A DNA stretch of 64,000 nucleotides, taken from assembly GCF_008039575.1 (NCBI RefSeq), contig NZ_VDUY01000001.1:124001-188000 (forward strand), in the 5' to 3' direction. Shown here one piece after another: positions 40,374-48,641 of this stretch. This stretch comes from Zeimonas arvi. GTDB taxonomy: Bacteria; Pseudomonadota; Gammaproteobacteria; Burkholderiales; Burkholderiaceae_E. The notes beneath the pieces were generated by a model. That model did not search any database. It had not been told where the DNA came from and saw only the letters and a list, made by a program, of their open reading frames with translations. Within the stretch, counting starts at the first letter, position 1; each line of letters begins with the position of its first letter. The translations under genes were made by a program, and so were the position numbers.

Positions 40374-40805
40374 TTGGGTTCCGGCTACCTCTGGGTCAAG
40401 GCCTTCCACATCGTCTTCATGACGAGCTGGTTCGCCGGCCTGTTCTACCTGCCGCGCATATTCGTGAACCTGGCCATGGTCGACGGGCCCGGCGCCGAAC
40501 GCGACCGGCTCCTGCTGATGGCCGGCAAACTCTGGCGATTCATGCAGCCGCTGATGCTGCTGGCCATCGCGCTGGGGCTCTGGCTCTGGCTGGGCTACGG
40601 CGTGGGGGTCGGCGCAGGCTGGATGCACGCCAAGCTCGCGATCGTGGCCCTGCTGCTCGGCTATCACCATGCCTGCGGCCGCCTGCTCGAGCGCCTGGCC
40701 GCGGGCGCCGACACCCGCTCGCACGTCTGGTACCGCTGGTTCAACGAGGTGCCGGTGCTGGCGCTGCTGGCCGTGGTCGTGCTGGTCGTCGTCAAGCCTT
40801 TCTAG
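40374..40805 (+). CDS. hemJ: HemJ-like (UPF0093/CopD-type) protoporphyrinogen oxidase
   Basis: A small membrane protein of about 143 residues with four hydrophobic segments. WVKAFHIVFMTSWFAGLFYLP near the start and WMHAKLAIVALLLGYHHACG match the HemJ family, with the expected His12 and Lys87. HemJ oxidises protoporphyrinogen IX to protoporphyrin IX in organisms without HemG or HemY. It is often annotated only as a CopD family protein. No ATG precedes the first helix, and I take TTG 40374 as start. The first in-frame ATG (about 40419) would cut off His12. It follows proA closely and probably shares its transcript. Confidence 0.8.
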   Translation: MGSGYLWVKAFHIVFMTSWFAGLFYLPRIFVNLAMVDGPGAERDRLLLMAGKLWRFMQPLMLLAIALGLWLWLGYGVGVGAGWMHAKLAIVALLLGYHHACGRLLERLAAGADTRSHVWYRWFNEVPVLALLAVVVLVVVKPF

Positions 40806-40814
40806 GAGAAGAAG

Positions 40815-41411
40815 ATGAAGACGATCCGCTACTACATGGCGCCGCAGTCCCCCTGGACCTGGCTGGGCCACGATCGCCTGATCGCGATCGCGAAACGCCA
40901 CGGCGCCGAGATCGACCTGCGGCCCGCCGACCTCAACCGCGTGTTTCCGGTGTCGGGCGGCCTGCCACTGGCCAAGCGCGCGCCGCAGCGCCAGGCGTAC
41001 AGACTGGTCGAGCTCGCACGCTGGTCGAAGTTCCTCGGCGTGCCGCTGAACCTGCATCCGAAGTTCTTCCCGGTACCCGGCGATGACGCTTCCAGGCTCA
41101 TCGTTTCCGCTCGCGAAGTCGCCGGGAACGACGCCGGCCTGAACCTTGCCGGCGCGCTGCTGCGCGCGGTCTGGGTGGAGGAGCGCGACATCGCCGACGC
41201 CGGCACGCTGCGCGCGATCGCCGCCGAATGCGGGCTCGACGCCGGCGCACTCGACGCCGCCCGCGATGCCGCCGCCGCGATCTACGAGCGCAACACGCAG
41301 GACGCGATCGAGGCCAAGGTCTTCGGCGCGCCCTGGTACGAGTATCGCGGCGAGCCCTTCTGGGGCCAGGACCGGCTCGATTTCCTCGACCGCGCGCTGG
41401 CCACCGCCTGA
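40815..41411 (+). CDS. 2-hydroxychromene-2-carboxylate isomerase (DsbA-like)
   Basis: A 198-residue thioredoxin-fold protein of the DsbA/kappa-GST superfamily. It begins MKTIRYYMAPQSPWTWLG, with the family's SPW/SPY glutathione-contact segment in place of a CxxC. YRLVELARWSKFLGVPLNLHPKFFP and AKVFGAPWYEYRGEPFWGQDRLDFL are characteristic. Known members isomerise 2-hydroxychromene-2-carboxylate in naphthalene breakdown, but no such pathway is near, so the true substrate is uncertain. AGGAGAAG precedes the ATG by about 5 bp. It is 9 bp after the hemJ-like stop. Confidence 0.9.
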   Translation: MKTIRYYMAPQSPWTWLGHDRLIAIAKRHGAEIDLRPADLNRVFPVSGGLPLAKRAPQRQAYRLVELARWSKFLGVPLNLHPKFFPVPGDDASRLIVSAREVAGNDAGLNLAGALLRAVWVEERDIADAGTLRAIAAECGLDAGALDAARDAAAAIYERNTQDAIEAKVFGAPWYEYRGEPFWGQDRLDFLDRALATA

Positions 41412-41422
41412 CCCGCGGCCCC

Positions 41423-42637
41423 GTGACCTGGAACCTGTTCTCCCCCTGTCCGCGAGGCCTGGAGCCGGCGCTCGCCGCCGAGCTCACCGGGCTCGGCGCG
41501 ACCACCAGCCGGCCGGTGGCCGGTGGCGTGGTCTTCAACGGCGATCGTCGCGTCGCGTATCTCGCCAACCTGCGCTCGCGCCTGGCGAGCCGGGTGCTGC
41601 GCGAGGTCGGCCGGCGCCGCTACCGCGGCCCGGAGGACCTGTACAAGCTCGCCGCCGGCATCGAATGGGAGCGCCATTTCGACGGCCGGCACACGCTGCG
41701 GGTCGACACCAGCGCGACCCGCTCGCCGCTGCGCAGCCTCAATTTCGCGACCCTGCGCATCAAGGACGCGATCGTCGACCGGTTGCGCGAACGCACCGGC
41801 GATCGGCCGTCGATCGACACCCGGGCGCCCGACGCGCGGGTCTGGCTCTTCCTGGAGCCGCAGGAAGCCACCCTCTACCTCGACCTGTCGGGCGAGCCGC
41901 TGTTCAAGCGCGGCTGGCGCTCGGGGCGCGACGACGGCGGCGACGCACCGCTCAAGGAGAATCTCGCCGCCGGCCTGCTGGTGCTCGCCGGATGGACTCC
42001 GGAACAGGCTCTGGCCGATCCGTTCTGCGGCTCGGGCACCATCGCGATCGAGGCCGCCTGCGTCGCCTGCGACATCGCACCCGGCCTCTCGCGCGACTTC
42101 GGCTTCGAGCGCCTGCTCGACCACGACGCCGTGCTGTGGGCGCAACTGCGCGGCGAGGCGGTGCGGCAGGCCCAGGCCGGCATCGCGCGCGCCACGGCCC
42201 TGCGGATCGCCGCCTCGGACATCGACCCCGAGGCCATCGCCCGCGCCCGCCGAAACCAGGAGCGCGCCGGCCTGCCCGAAGGGACGATCCGCTGGCAGGT
42301 CGCCGACGTCGCGAGCCTGCGCCCGCCCTTCGCGCAGCCCGGGCTGGTCGTGAGCAACCCGCCCTATGGCGAGCGGCTCGAGGCCGGGCCTGCGCCGGGC
42401 GCCCACGACGCGGCGATGCGCGCCGTGGGCGCGTCGCTGCGCAGCGACTGGGCCGGCTGGCGGATCTGGATGCTGAGCGCCGACCCTGCGCTGCCTCGGC
42501 AGATCGGGATGAAGGAGAACCGCCGCACGCCGCTCTTCAACGGCGCGCTCGAATGCCGCTTCTTCAGGTTCGACGTGTTCGCGCCAGGCGAGCGGCCCGA
42601 AAGGCCCAGGCCGCCAGGCAAGCCCAGCCCGCAATGA
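41423..42637 (+). CDS. THUMP-domain class I SAM-dependent RNA methyltransferase
   Basis: A 404-residue enzyme related to the N-terminal half of RlmL and to YpsC, which methylate guanine N2 in 23S rRNA. An N-terminal ferredoxin-like/THUMP domain (NLFSPCPRGLEPALAAEL onward) precedes the methyltransferase domain. DPFCGSGTIAIEAA is the SAM-binding motif and NPPYGERL at 312-319 the catalytic motif. [22 protein letters not shown] is the conserved C-terminal end. The start is GTG 41423. It overlaps the convergent DUF423 gene by 74 bp, using the Arg/Pro-rich last residues beyond the conserved domain. Confidence 0.92.
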   Translation: MTWNLFSPCPRGLEPALAAELTGLGATTSRPVAGGVVFNGDRRVAYLANLRSRLASRVLREVGRRRYRGPEDLYKLAAGIEWERHFDGRHTLRVDTSATRSPLRSLNFATLRIKDAIVDRLRERTGDRPSIDTRAPDARVWLFLEPQEATLYLDLSGEPLFKRGWRSGRDDGGDAPLKENLAAGLLVLAGWTPEQALADPFCGSGTIAIEAACVACDIAPGLSRDFGFERLLDHDAVLWAQLRGEAVRQAQAGIARATALRIAASDIDPEAIARARRNQERAGLPEGTIRWQVADVASLRPPFAQPGLVVSNPPYGERLEAGPAPGAHDAAMRAVGASLRSDWAGWRIWMLSADPALPRQIGMKENRRTPLFNGALECRFFRFDVFAPGERPERPRPPGKPSPQ

Positions 42638-42992
42638 AGGCCACGCCGCCCAGCGGCGTGATCGCGCCCAGCGCGCGGACGCCGGTCAGGACCAGCGCGT
42701 AGAGGCTGCCCGAGAACACCAGGATCCCCGCCACGAAGAGCCAGCCCGCCGCGCTCGCGAGCCGCCCGGGCGCGACGGCGATCGCCCACGCCACCGCCAG
42801 CAGGCCCAGCGCGTGGTACATCTGGTAGCGCGCGCCGGTCTCGAACACCGCGAGCATCGCCGGATCGACCCGCGCGCGCAGGCCGTGCGCGCCGAAGGCG
42901 CCGGCCGCCACCGCGATCATCGCGAACAGCGCGCCCAGCGCGAAGAAGCGCAGTGCCGAGGGGCTGGGATCCGTCACGACGCCCCCGCTCAC
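42564..42992 (-). CDS. DUF423 family membrane protein (YgdD-like)
   Basis: An inner-membrane protein of about 142 residues with four hydrophobic segments. [23 protein letters not shown] and [14 protein letters not shown] are the DUF423 hallmarks, and the end [15 protein letters not shown] also matches. Function is unknown. GTG 42992 overlaps the DUF481 stop (GTGA), which I take as evidence for this start. GTG 42995 and GTG 42977 are close alternatives. Its 3' end lies inside the convergent methyltransferase gene. Confidence 0.88.
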   Translation of the reverse strand: MSGGVVTDPSPSALRFFALGALFAMIAVAAGAFGAHGLRARVDPAMLAVFETGARYQMYHALGLLAVAWAIAVAPGRLASAAGWLFVAGILVFSGSLYALVLTGVRALGAITPLGGVAFIAGWACLAAWAFRAARLARTRRT

Positions 42993-44056
42993 CACTGGTA
43001 GCCCAGCCCGAGCAGCCAGGTCGAGTCGGTCGAGCGCCGGCCGGGCGACGGTTCGCGCTCCCAGTCGACGTTGAGCTGCAGCGAAGCGGTCAGGCCCTCG
43101 CGCACCGGCAGGCGGATGCCGCTGCGGCTTCGCATCGTCATCTTTCCGGTGTCTTCCAGATTCCAGTAGCCTTGCTGGTCGTGGAAGAGCTCGGCGCTTG
43201 CGAAGTCGAGCCGGTGCTTGAAGTCCACGCCCCAGCCAGCCGCGGGATAGGCCTCGTCGGGCGCGGCGATCCGGTCCTCGCTGACCGCGTCGGCGCCGGC
43301 GCGCAGCGAGAGCTGCGTGCGCTCGCTGTCGAGCAACTGCCAGCCGTAACCTGCGCCGACCGCACTGCGCAAGGACAGGTCCTTGAAGCGATCGCGTTCG
43401 AGCGAGCCGCGCAGGTACCAGAAACGAGTCTCCTCGACGAAGCGGTCGCGCTTGCCGCTCGCCAGCCAGTGATCGGCGGTGGTCTGCCCGCCGTCGCTCT
43501 CGCGCCGCAGCTTCAGCCCCAGGTCGTAGCGCCAGTCCCGCGCGCGAGCCGCGAAATCGGCCTCGGCCCAGATCCGCTCGCTGTCGCTGTTGCCCTCGGA
43601 CCAGCCGGTCGACAGCATGACCCGCCCCTTGTAGGCGACGCCGTCCTCAGTCTCGTGCGGCTTGGGCCGCAGAAGCGCCACCCGCGACATCGGCACCTGC
43701 TTCGGACCGTCGCCTTCGTCGATGGTCACGACACCGGGCGCCTCGGCAAGCCCGAAGGTGGCGCGATTCGGCTCGCCGCCCCACTGGCGCGACCAGCGGA
43801 CGGGGCGGTCGGTAGCGAAGCTCGCCACTTCGGCCCGGTCGATCGAGACCTCGCCGCCCCACTGGGTGGCGAGCGTCAGCTTGTCGGGCGACAGATGCTT
43901 GATCGTGCCGGACAGGCGATCGCCGTTGCGCAGCACCACCGTATCGGCCAGGGCGAGGCCCGAGGCGCCGGCGAGCAGCAAGGCAGCCAGCATCCGCGTG
44001 CCGCCGGACGCCCGGGCCGCGGGGCACGGACGCGCCACCGTCGGATTCGCGGTCAT
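42989..44056 (-). CDS. DUF481 outer-membrane protein (YdiY-like)
   Basis: A 355-residue protein with a signal peptide ending near ASGLALA (residues 30-38, after an unusually long N-region). After it come a domain beginning [23 protein letters not shown], a linker, and a C-terminal DUF481 domain of alternating aromatic/polar strands. That domain ends in [11 protein letters not shown], typical of an outer-membrane beta barrel. I start at ATG 44056 with GGAGAAAC upstream. A start at MLAALLLAG (residue 22) would give a more conventional signal peptide. Function is unknown. Coupled to DUF423 downstream. Confidence 0.87.
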   Translation of the reverse strand: MTANPTVARPCPAARASGGTRMLAALLLAGASGLALADTVVLRNGDRLSGTIKHLSPDKLTLATQWGGEVSIDRAEVASFATDRPVRWSRQWGGEPNRATFGLAEAPGVVTIDEGDGPKQVPMSRVALLRPKPHETEDGVAYKGRVMLSTGWSEGNSDSERIWAEADFAARARDWRYDLGLKLRRESDGGQTTADHWLASGKRDRFVEETRFWYLRGSLERDRFKDLSLRSAVGAGYGWQLLDSERTQLSLRAGADAVSEDRIAAPDEAYPAAGWGVDFKHRLDFASAELFHDQQGYWNLEDTGKMTMRSRSGIRLPVREGLTASLQLNVDWEREPSPGRRSTDSTWLLGLGYQW

Positions 44057-44083
44057 TCGGGTTTCTCCGGTTGGAAAGGCCCC

Positions 44084-44112
44084 CTTATAGGCGATCGACC
44101 GGGACGACGCAA
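44084..44112 (-). promoter_or_regulatory. Sigma70-like promoter of the DUF481 gene
   Basis: On the minus strand TTGCGT (44112-44107) and TATAAG (44089-44084) are separated by exactly 17 bp. The -10 ends 27 bp before the start codon, leaving room for the GGAGAAAC ribosome-binding site. Confidence 0.6.
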
Positions 44113-44141
44113 ATCGGCAGACGGCCGGCACGTCGAAGAGG

Positions 44142-44170
44142 CTGACATCTGCTTCGAATCGGGCTATAAT
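44142..44170 (+). promoter_or_regulatory. Strong sigma70-like promoter of infA
   Basis: CTGACA (44142-44147), a 17-bp spacer and a perfect TATAAT (44165-44170) form one of the best promoters in this window. Transcription would begin near 44177, about 300 bp before the infA ATG. It is divergent from, and about 30 bp away from, the DUF481 promoter. Confidence 0.75.
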
Positions 44171-44479
44171 TGTTTTTATTCGAAGCCGATTTTCTCGGAT
44201 CTAACGTCGATTCGGCAGTCGTGCACACGCCGTGCATCTGTCGGTTCGGGCGGCAACCAGGCTGCGTCCGGATCCGTCGTGCTCCCGGGTCGCGCGCCCG
44301 GGTTCCCGCCACGAATCGGACTTCATCCCGCCGCCGCGCCGGTTCCGCCCCGAACCAGCCCCTGTCAGCCAGCCCGGCCGACAATGCCGCGCGGCACGCC
44401 TGTCCGGCTCGTCCCGGCCCTCAAACCAGACGACAAGCGTCGCTCGCTGGCGCCTGTCCCACTCGTCCGGAGAAATCAC
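44171..44479 (+). other. Long untranslated leader of infA
   Basis: About 300 nt between the strong promoter and the start codon, with no convincing gene. It contains several GC-rich inverted repeats, for example CCGGGTCGCGCGCCCGG (about 44285-44301), and AT-rich sequence only in its first 40 nt. Open frames through it (such as the upstream extension of the infA frame) have no recognisable domain. It may hold leader-based control of infA or an sRNA (inference). Confidence 0.5.
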
Positions 44480-44698
44480 ATGGCGAAAGAAGAACTGATC
44501 GAAATGCAAGGCGTCGTCGAAGAGGTGCTGCCCGACACCCGCTACCGTGTCCGGCTCGACAACGGCCACGCGCTGTCCGCCTACGCGGCCGGCAAGATGA
44601 AGAAGCACCGCATCCGGGTGCTGGCAGGCGACCGCGTCACGCTCGAACTCTCGCCCTACGACCTGACCAAGGGTCGCATCCGCTTCCGCCACAAGTAA
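44480..44698 (+). CDS. infA: Translation initiation factor IF-1
   Basis: A 72-residue OB-fold factor that occupies the ribosomal A site during initiation. The sequence [19 protein letters not shown] and [19 protein letters not shown] leave no doubt, and it ends [15 protein letters not shown]. The initial [11 protein letters not shown] is the variant seen in betaproteobacterial stand-alone copies and differs from the MAKED form. A second copy in a ribosomal-protein operon would be expected elsewhere. GGAGAAATCAC precedes the ATG. Confidence 0.97.
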   Translation: MAKEELIEMQGVVEEVLPDTRYRVRLDNGHALSAYAAGKMKKHRIRVLAGDRVTLELSPYDLTKGRIRFRHK

Positions 44699-44727
44699 GC
44701 GACGGCGAGGCCCCCGGCGGCATCGAG

Positions 44728-44745
44728 CGGCGGCGATGGCCGCCG
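44728..44745. terminator. Hairpin between convergent infA and pilU
   Basis: CGGCGGC-gatg-GCCGCCG is a 7-bp stem with a 4-nt loop in the 62-bp gap between the infA and pilU stops. It has no T-tract on either strand, so it is at best a weak bidirectional terminator or an mRNA 3'-end stabiliser. Confidence 0.4.
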
Positions 44746-44760
44746 TCGGCGCCCCGCGGA

Positions 44761-45894
44761 TCAGACGATCCCGAGGTGCTCGATGCCCGCGTTCAGGTCG
44801 CGCTCGGTGCGCTTGCTGTTCAGCTTGATGTTCAGCCGCAGGTCGTTGACCGAATCGGCATTGCGCAGCGCATCCTCGTAGGTGATCCGTCCGGACTCGA
44901 ACAGGTCGAACAGTGCCTGGTCGAAGGTCTGCATCCCGAGTTCGCGGCTCTTCTTCATGATCTCCTTGATCTGCCCGACTTCGCCCTTGAAGATCAGGTC
45001 GGCGATCAGCGGCGAGTTCAGCAGGATCTCCACCGCGGGCACCCTGCCCTTGCCCGAGGCCATCGGAATCAGGCGCTGCGAGACGATCGCGCGCAGGTTG
45101 AGTGACAGATCCATCAAGAGCTGAAGGCGCCGCTCCTCGGGGAAGAAGTTGATGATCCGGTCCAGTGCCTGGTTGGCGCTGTTCGAGTGCAGGGTGGCCA
45201 GGCACAGGTGACCGGTCTCGGCAAAGGCCACCGCGTGCTCCATCGTCTCGCGGTCGCGGATCTCGCCGATCATGATCACGTCGGGCGCCTGGCGCAGCGT
45301 GTTCTTCAGCGCCACCTCCCAGCTCTCGGTGTCCACGCCCACCTCGCGGTGCGTGACGATGCAGTTCCGGTGCGGGTGAACGAACTCCACCGGGTCCTCG
45401 ATCGTCACGATGTGCCCGTGGGTGCTTTCGTTCCGGTGACCCACCACCGCCGCCAAGGTGTTCGACTTGCCCGAGCCGGTCGCCCCCACCACGATCATCA
45501 ACCCGCGCTTGGTCAGCGCCAGTTCCTTGAGCACCGCCGGGAGCTGAAGCTGCTCGAAGCTCGGGATCTCGGTGTTGATCGTGCGCAGCACGATGCCTAC
45601 GCGGCCCAGCTGCATGAAGGCGTTCACCCGGAAACGGCCGATGCCCGAGGGGCTGATCGCGAAGTTCACCTCCTTGTGCGCCTCGAACTCCGCCGCCTGC
45701 TTGTCGTTCATCAGCGCGCGGGCCAGCTCGATCGTGTGCTGCGAGCTCAGCGCGACGTTCGAGACCGGCTGGAGCTTCCCGTCGATCTTGAAGGCCGGCG
45801 GAAACTCGGCGGTCAGGAAGAGGTCCGATCCGCCCTTGGTCATCATCAGGCGCAGCAGGTCGTGAAGGAATTTCGAGGCCTGTTCGCGTTCCAT
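44761..45894 (-). CDS. pilU: PilT-like twitching motility ATPase PilU
   Basis: A 377-residue hexameric ATPase that assists type IV pilus retraction. Walker A GATGSGKSN is at 137-145, and the Asp box is IVTIEDPVEFVH. Walker B is PDVIMIGEIRD and the His box includes GHLCLATLHSNSA. The N-terminus MEREQASKFLHDLLRLMMTKGGSDLFL and a C-terminal extension beyond PilT length support PilU over PilT. It lies downstream of pilT on the same strand with an 88-bp gap, the usual pilT-pilU order. Confidence 0.95.
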   Translation of the reverse strand: MEREQASKFLHDLLRLMMTKGGSDLFLTAEFPPAFKIDGKLQPVSNVALSSQHTIELARALMNDKQAAEFEAHKEVNFAISPSGIGRFRVNAFMQLGRVGIVLRTINTEIPSFEQLQLPAVLKELALTKRGLMIVVGATGSGKSNTLAAVVGHRNESTHGHIVTIEDPVEFVHPHRNCIVTHREVGVDTESWEVALKNTLRQAPDVIMIGEIRDRETMEHAVAFAETGHLCLATLHSNSANQALDRIINFFPEERRLQLLMDLSLNLRAIVSQRLIPMASGKGRVPAVEILLNSPLIADLIFKGEVGQIKEIMKKSRELGMQTFDQALFDLFESGRITYEDALRNADSVNDLRLNIKLNSKRTERDLNAGIEHLGIV

Positions 45895-45982
45895 ATGTGC
45901 TCCTAGATTCTCGCTCCGGCCGCCGGCTCGACGTCGGCTGCGCCAACGTCAGTCCGCGCCGGAGTTTCCCAGGATGACTGCG

Positions 45983-47026
45983 TCATCCAGGGAAATTCTC
46001 TTTCACGGTGGCGACGGCTCGGGCGTCGGCCATCGAGACCTTGTTCTTGCGGACCAGATCGGTCAGGCACTGGTCGAGCGTCTGCATGCCCAGGGCGCCG
46101 CCGGTCTGGATCGCCGAGTTCATCTGGGCGACCTTGGCCTCGCGGATCAGGTTCCGGATCGCCGGCGTGCCGATCATGATCTCGTGCGCCGCCACCCTGC
46201 CCTTGCCGTCCTTGGTCTTCATCAGCGTCTGCGAGATCACCGCGCGCAGCGACTCGGACAGCATCGCTCGGACCATGTCCTTCTCGGCGGCCGGGAACAC
46301 GTCGATGATCCGGTCGATGGTCTTGGCGGCCGACGAGGTGTGCAGCGTGCCGAACACCAGGTGACCGGTCTCGGCCGCGGTGAGGGCCAGCCGGATCGTC
46401 TCGAGGTCGCGCAGCTCGCCCACCAGGATCACGTCCGGGTCCTCGCGCAGCGCCGAGCGCAGCGCGTTGTTGAACGACAGCGTCATCGGGCCGACTTCGC
46501 GCTGGTTGATCAGGCAGCGCTTGGACTCGTGGACGAACTCGATCGGGTCCTCCACGGTCAGGATGTGGCCGTAGACGTTCTCGTTGACGTGGTTGATCAT
46601 CGCCGCCAGCGTCGTGGACTTGCCCGAACCGGTGGGCCCGGTCACCAGCACCAGGCCGCGAGGCGTCATCGAAAGCTCCTGGAACACCTTGGGCGCGTTC
46701 AGGTCCTCCAGCGACAGGATCTTCGACGGGATGGTCCGCATCACCGCGCCCGCGCCCCGCTGCTGCACGAAGGCGTTGACCCGGAACCGTGCCAGGCCCG
46801 GGATCGCGAAGGAGAAGTCGCACTCGAGGTTTTCCTCGTACTCCTTGCGCTGCGAGTCGTTCATGATGTCGTAGATCATGCCGTGCACCTCCTTGTGTTC
46901 CATCGGAGGCAGGTTGATCCGGCGCACGTCGCCATGCACCCGGATCATCGGCGGAAGGCCCGACGACAGGTGCAGGTCCGACGCGTTGTTCTTCACGGCG
47001 AACGCAAGCAGCTCGGCAATGTCCAT
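45983..47026 (-). CDS. pilT: Type IV pilus retraction ATPase PilT
   Basis: A 347-residue motor for pilus retraction. MDIAELLAFAVKNNASDLHL is the classic N-terminus. Walker A GPTGSGKST is at 130-138. Walker B is PDVILVGELRD, the Asp box is LTVEDPIEFVH, and the retraction-associated AIRNLIRE (AIRNLIRE-type) motif is present in the C-terminal third. ATG 47026 fits the family start. The frame is open much further upstream, antisense to yggS. It is divergent from yggS, with 93 bp between starts. Confidence 0.97.
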   Translation of the reverse strand: MDIAELLAFAVKNNASDLHLSSGLPPMIRVHGDVRRINLPPMEHKEVHGMIYDIMNDSQRKEYEENLECDFSFAIPGLARFRVNAFVQQRGAGAVMRTIPSKILSLEDLNAPKVFQELSMTPRGLVLVTGPTGSGKSTTLAAMINHVNENVYGHILTVEDPIEFVHESKRCLINQREVGPMTLSFNNALRSALREDPDVILVGELRDLETIRLALTAAETGHLVFGTLHTSSAAKTIDRIIDVFPAAEKDMVRAMLSESLRAVISQTLMKTKDGKGRVAAHEIMIGTPAIRNLIREAKVAQMNSAIQTGGALGMQTLDQCLTDLVRKNKVSMADARAVATVKENFPG

Positions 47027-47119
47027 CTCGATCCCTCGGAATGCTGCGGTGTTCCTGCTATCTTGGCCGGGCGACTCCCGGCGAGGCGAGCGCCGGCGGA
47101 ACGAACGGAGAACCAGACG

Positions 47120-47962
47120 ATGAACGGCAGCCCTTCCCCCGACCCTGCCCGAGCCGCGTTGCGCGAGCACGACGCGGGGGAGCGTGTCGTTCCATCCGAA
47201 GCGCGGGAGCGCGTCGTTCCGCCTGGTGCGCAGGGACTGGCCGGCCGCCTGGCCCAGCTGCGCGCGCGGATCGATGCGGCCGCTCGCTGCGCGGGGCGCG
47301 ATCCGGATTCGGTGAAGCTGCTGGCGGTAAGCAAGACCTTCGACGCCGATCTCGTGCTGGCGCTGGCGGAACTGGGCCAGCGCGCCTTCGGCGAGAACTA
47401 TGTTCAGGAAGCCGTGGCCAAGATGGATGCCTGCCGCGACCGGCGGCCGGAAGCAGGTCTCGAATGGCATTTCATCGGGCCAATCCAGTCGAACAAGACC
47501 CGCACCATCGCCGAGCGCTTCGACTGGGTGCACTCGATCGACCGGGAGAAGATCGCCACGCGTCTCGGCGAGCAGCGTCCCGAGAGCCTGCCGCCGCTGG
47601 ATTGTTGCGTGCAGGTCAACGTGTCGGGTGAGGCCAGCAAGAGCGGCTGCGCCCCCGAGGACGCGCCCGCGGTGGCCAGGGCGATCGCCGCCCAGCCCCG
47701 GCTGAAGCTGCGCGGCGTGATGGCGATACCGGAACCGACCGAGGATCTGGCGCTGCAACGCATGCGCTTCGCCGCCGCACGCGCCGTGCTGCAAGGCCTG
47801 CGCGACGAACTGGCCGGCGATCACGCCAAGGCCATCGTCACCCTGGACACGCTGTCGATGGGAATGTCGGCGGACCTCGAGTCCGCCGTCGCCGAAGGCG
47901 CCACGATCGTGCGGATCGGGTCAGCCCTGTTCGGCCACCGGCCACGGATAGTGGCCGGTTAG
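47120..47962 (+). CDS. yggS: PLP homeostasis protein YggS
   Basis: A PLP-binding TIM-barrel protein of the YggS/PROSC family that buffers pyridoxal phosphate. The PLP lysine is Lys72 in LLAVSKTFDADL. FGENYVQEA, WHFIGPIQSNK, VNVSGEASKSG and LDTLSMGMSADLE are all hallmarks. Compared with E. coli YggS the protein has about 38 extra N-terminal residues, including a duplicated ERVVP. No later ATG precedes the domain. A TATCTT 44 bp upstream may be its -10. The last eight codons and the TAG lie inside a 32-bp tandem repeat. Confidence 0.95.
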   Translation: MNGSPSPDPARAALREHDAGERVVPSEARERVVPPGAQGLAGRLAQLRARIDAAARCAGRDPDSVKLLAVSKTFDADLVLALAELGQRAFGENYVQEAVAKMDACRDRRPEAGLEWHFIGPIQSNKTRTIAERFDWVHSIDREKIATRLGEQRPESLPPLDCCVQVNVSGEASKSGCAPEDAPAVARAIAAQPRLKLRGVMAIPEPTEDLALQRMRFAAARAVLQGLRDELAGDHAKAIVTLDTLSMGMSADLESAVAEGATIVRIGSALFGHRPRIVAG

Positions 47963-48041
47963 TACAAACCAAGCCACGGAAAGTGGCCGGTTAGTACAAA
48001 CCAAGCCACGGATAGTGGCCGGCCAGTGGAAAGCCGGCCAC
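47938..48041. repeat. 32-bp tandem hairpin repeat over the yggS stop
   Basis: The unit GCCACGGATAGTGGCCGGTT plus AGTACAAACCAA occurs at 47941-47972, again at 47973-48004 with one change (GGATA to GGAAA), and in part at 48005-48022. Each unit contains a GCCAC/GTGGC stem. The first is extended to CCGGCCAC-ggata-GTGGCCGG. A larger hairpin GTGGCCGGC / GCCGGCCAC follows at 48015-48041. The yggS TAG (47960-47962) is part of the first unit. There is no run of T after the stems on either strand. Confidence 0.85.
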
Positions 48042-48240
48042 AAAAAGAGGCCGGTCAGCCGATATCGAGCCGGCGCGAAGCGACCGGCCGGAGGCGACTC
48101 GAGACGTCTGAAGAAATCGTGGCGAGCGGCTCGAGGTCACGCCGAGAAGCGCAGCCGTACGGGCGTACGGCGAGCATCGCAGGGGGGAGACCGAGCGTGG
48201 GCGCGAGACGGACCCGCGCAGTAGATCTACCCAGACGTCT
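48042..48240. other. Intergenic region between convergent yggS and rpsT
   Basis: No gene is recognised. A 7-bp-stem hairpin GCCGTAC-gggc-GTACGGC lies near 48155 and could end rpsT transcripts, although no T-tract follows. I do not see a foldback-family core here. Confidence 0.45.
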
Positions 48241-48504
48241 TCAGGCCATCGACTTGATGGCCGCCGCCAGCCGACTCTTGTACCGAGCCGCGGCGTTCTT
48301 GTGCACGATCTTCTTGTCGGCGATGCGGTCGATGACGCCTTGCGCCGCCTGCAGCGACTTGGCGGCGGCCGGCTTGTCGCCGGTGGCGATCGCCTTGCGA
48401 ACCGACTTGATCGCCGTGCGCAGGCGCGAGCGCAGGCTGGAGTTGTGCGCGTTGCGCAGGGCGTCCTGACGAGCGCGCTTGCGGGCCGATGCGATGTTTG
48501 CCAT
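48241..48504 (-). CDS. rpsT: 30S ribosomal protein S20
   Basis: An 87-residue basic protein that binds the 5' domain of 16S r[24 protein letters not shown], with [16 protein letters not shown] following, is typical of betaproteobacterial S20. It is divergent from murJ, a common proteobacterial arrangement. A good promoter lies about 90 bp upstream. S20 autoregulates its translation in E. coli through the leader, but I cannot confirm that here. Confidence 0.97.
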   Translation of the reverse strand: MANIASARKRARQDALRNAHNSSLRSRLRTAIKSVRKAIATGDKPAAAKSLQAAQGVIDRIADKKIVHKNAAARYKSRLAAAIKSMA

Positions 48505-48593
48505 GCGAGAATTCCGTGTCCGTTCGATCCGGTTGCGCCGCCCGCAACCATTGTCGGACGCCTCGAACCGGAAAATATCTGGAAAGCCTTGAA

Positions 48594-48622
48594 TAATAAC
48601 CGATTTCGCGACCCGATGACAA
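48594..48622 (-). promoter_or_regulatory. Sigma70-like promoter of rpsT
   Basis: On the minus strand TTGTCA (48622-48617) is followed after 17 bp by TTATTA (48599-48594), or after 18 bp by TATTAT. It directs transcription toward rpsT, with a leader of about 80 nt. It lies within 50 bp of the divergent murJ start. Confidence 0.6.
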
Positions 48623-48641
48623 GCCGGCGCGTGCCCGCCCG

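Noticed and set aside
47938-48041. 32-bp repeats as a CRISPR array
   Set aside because: The units are directly tandem with no spacers between them, there are fewer than three full copies, and no cas gene is near.
48005-48041. Hairpin after yggS as a rho-independent terminator
   Set aside because: It is followed by AAAAAG on the plus strand and has no T-run after the stem on either strand.
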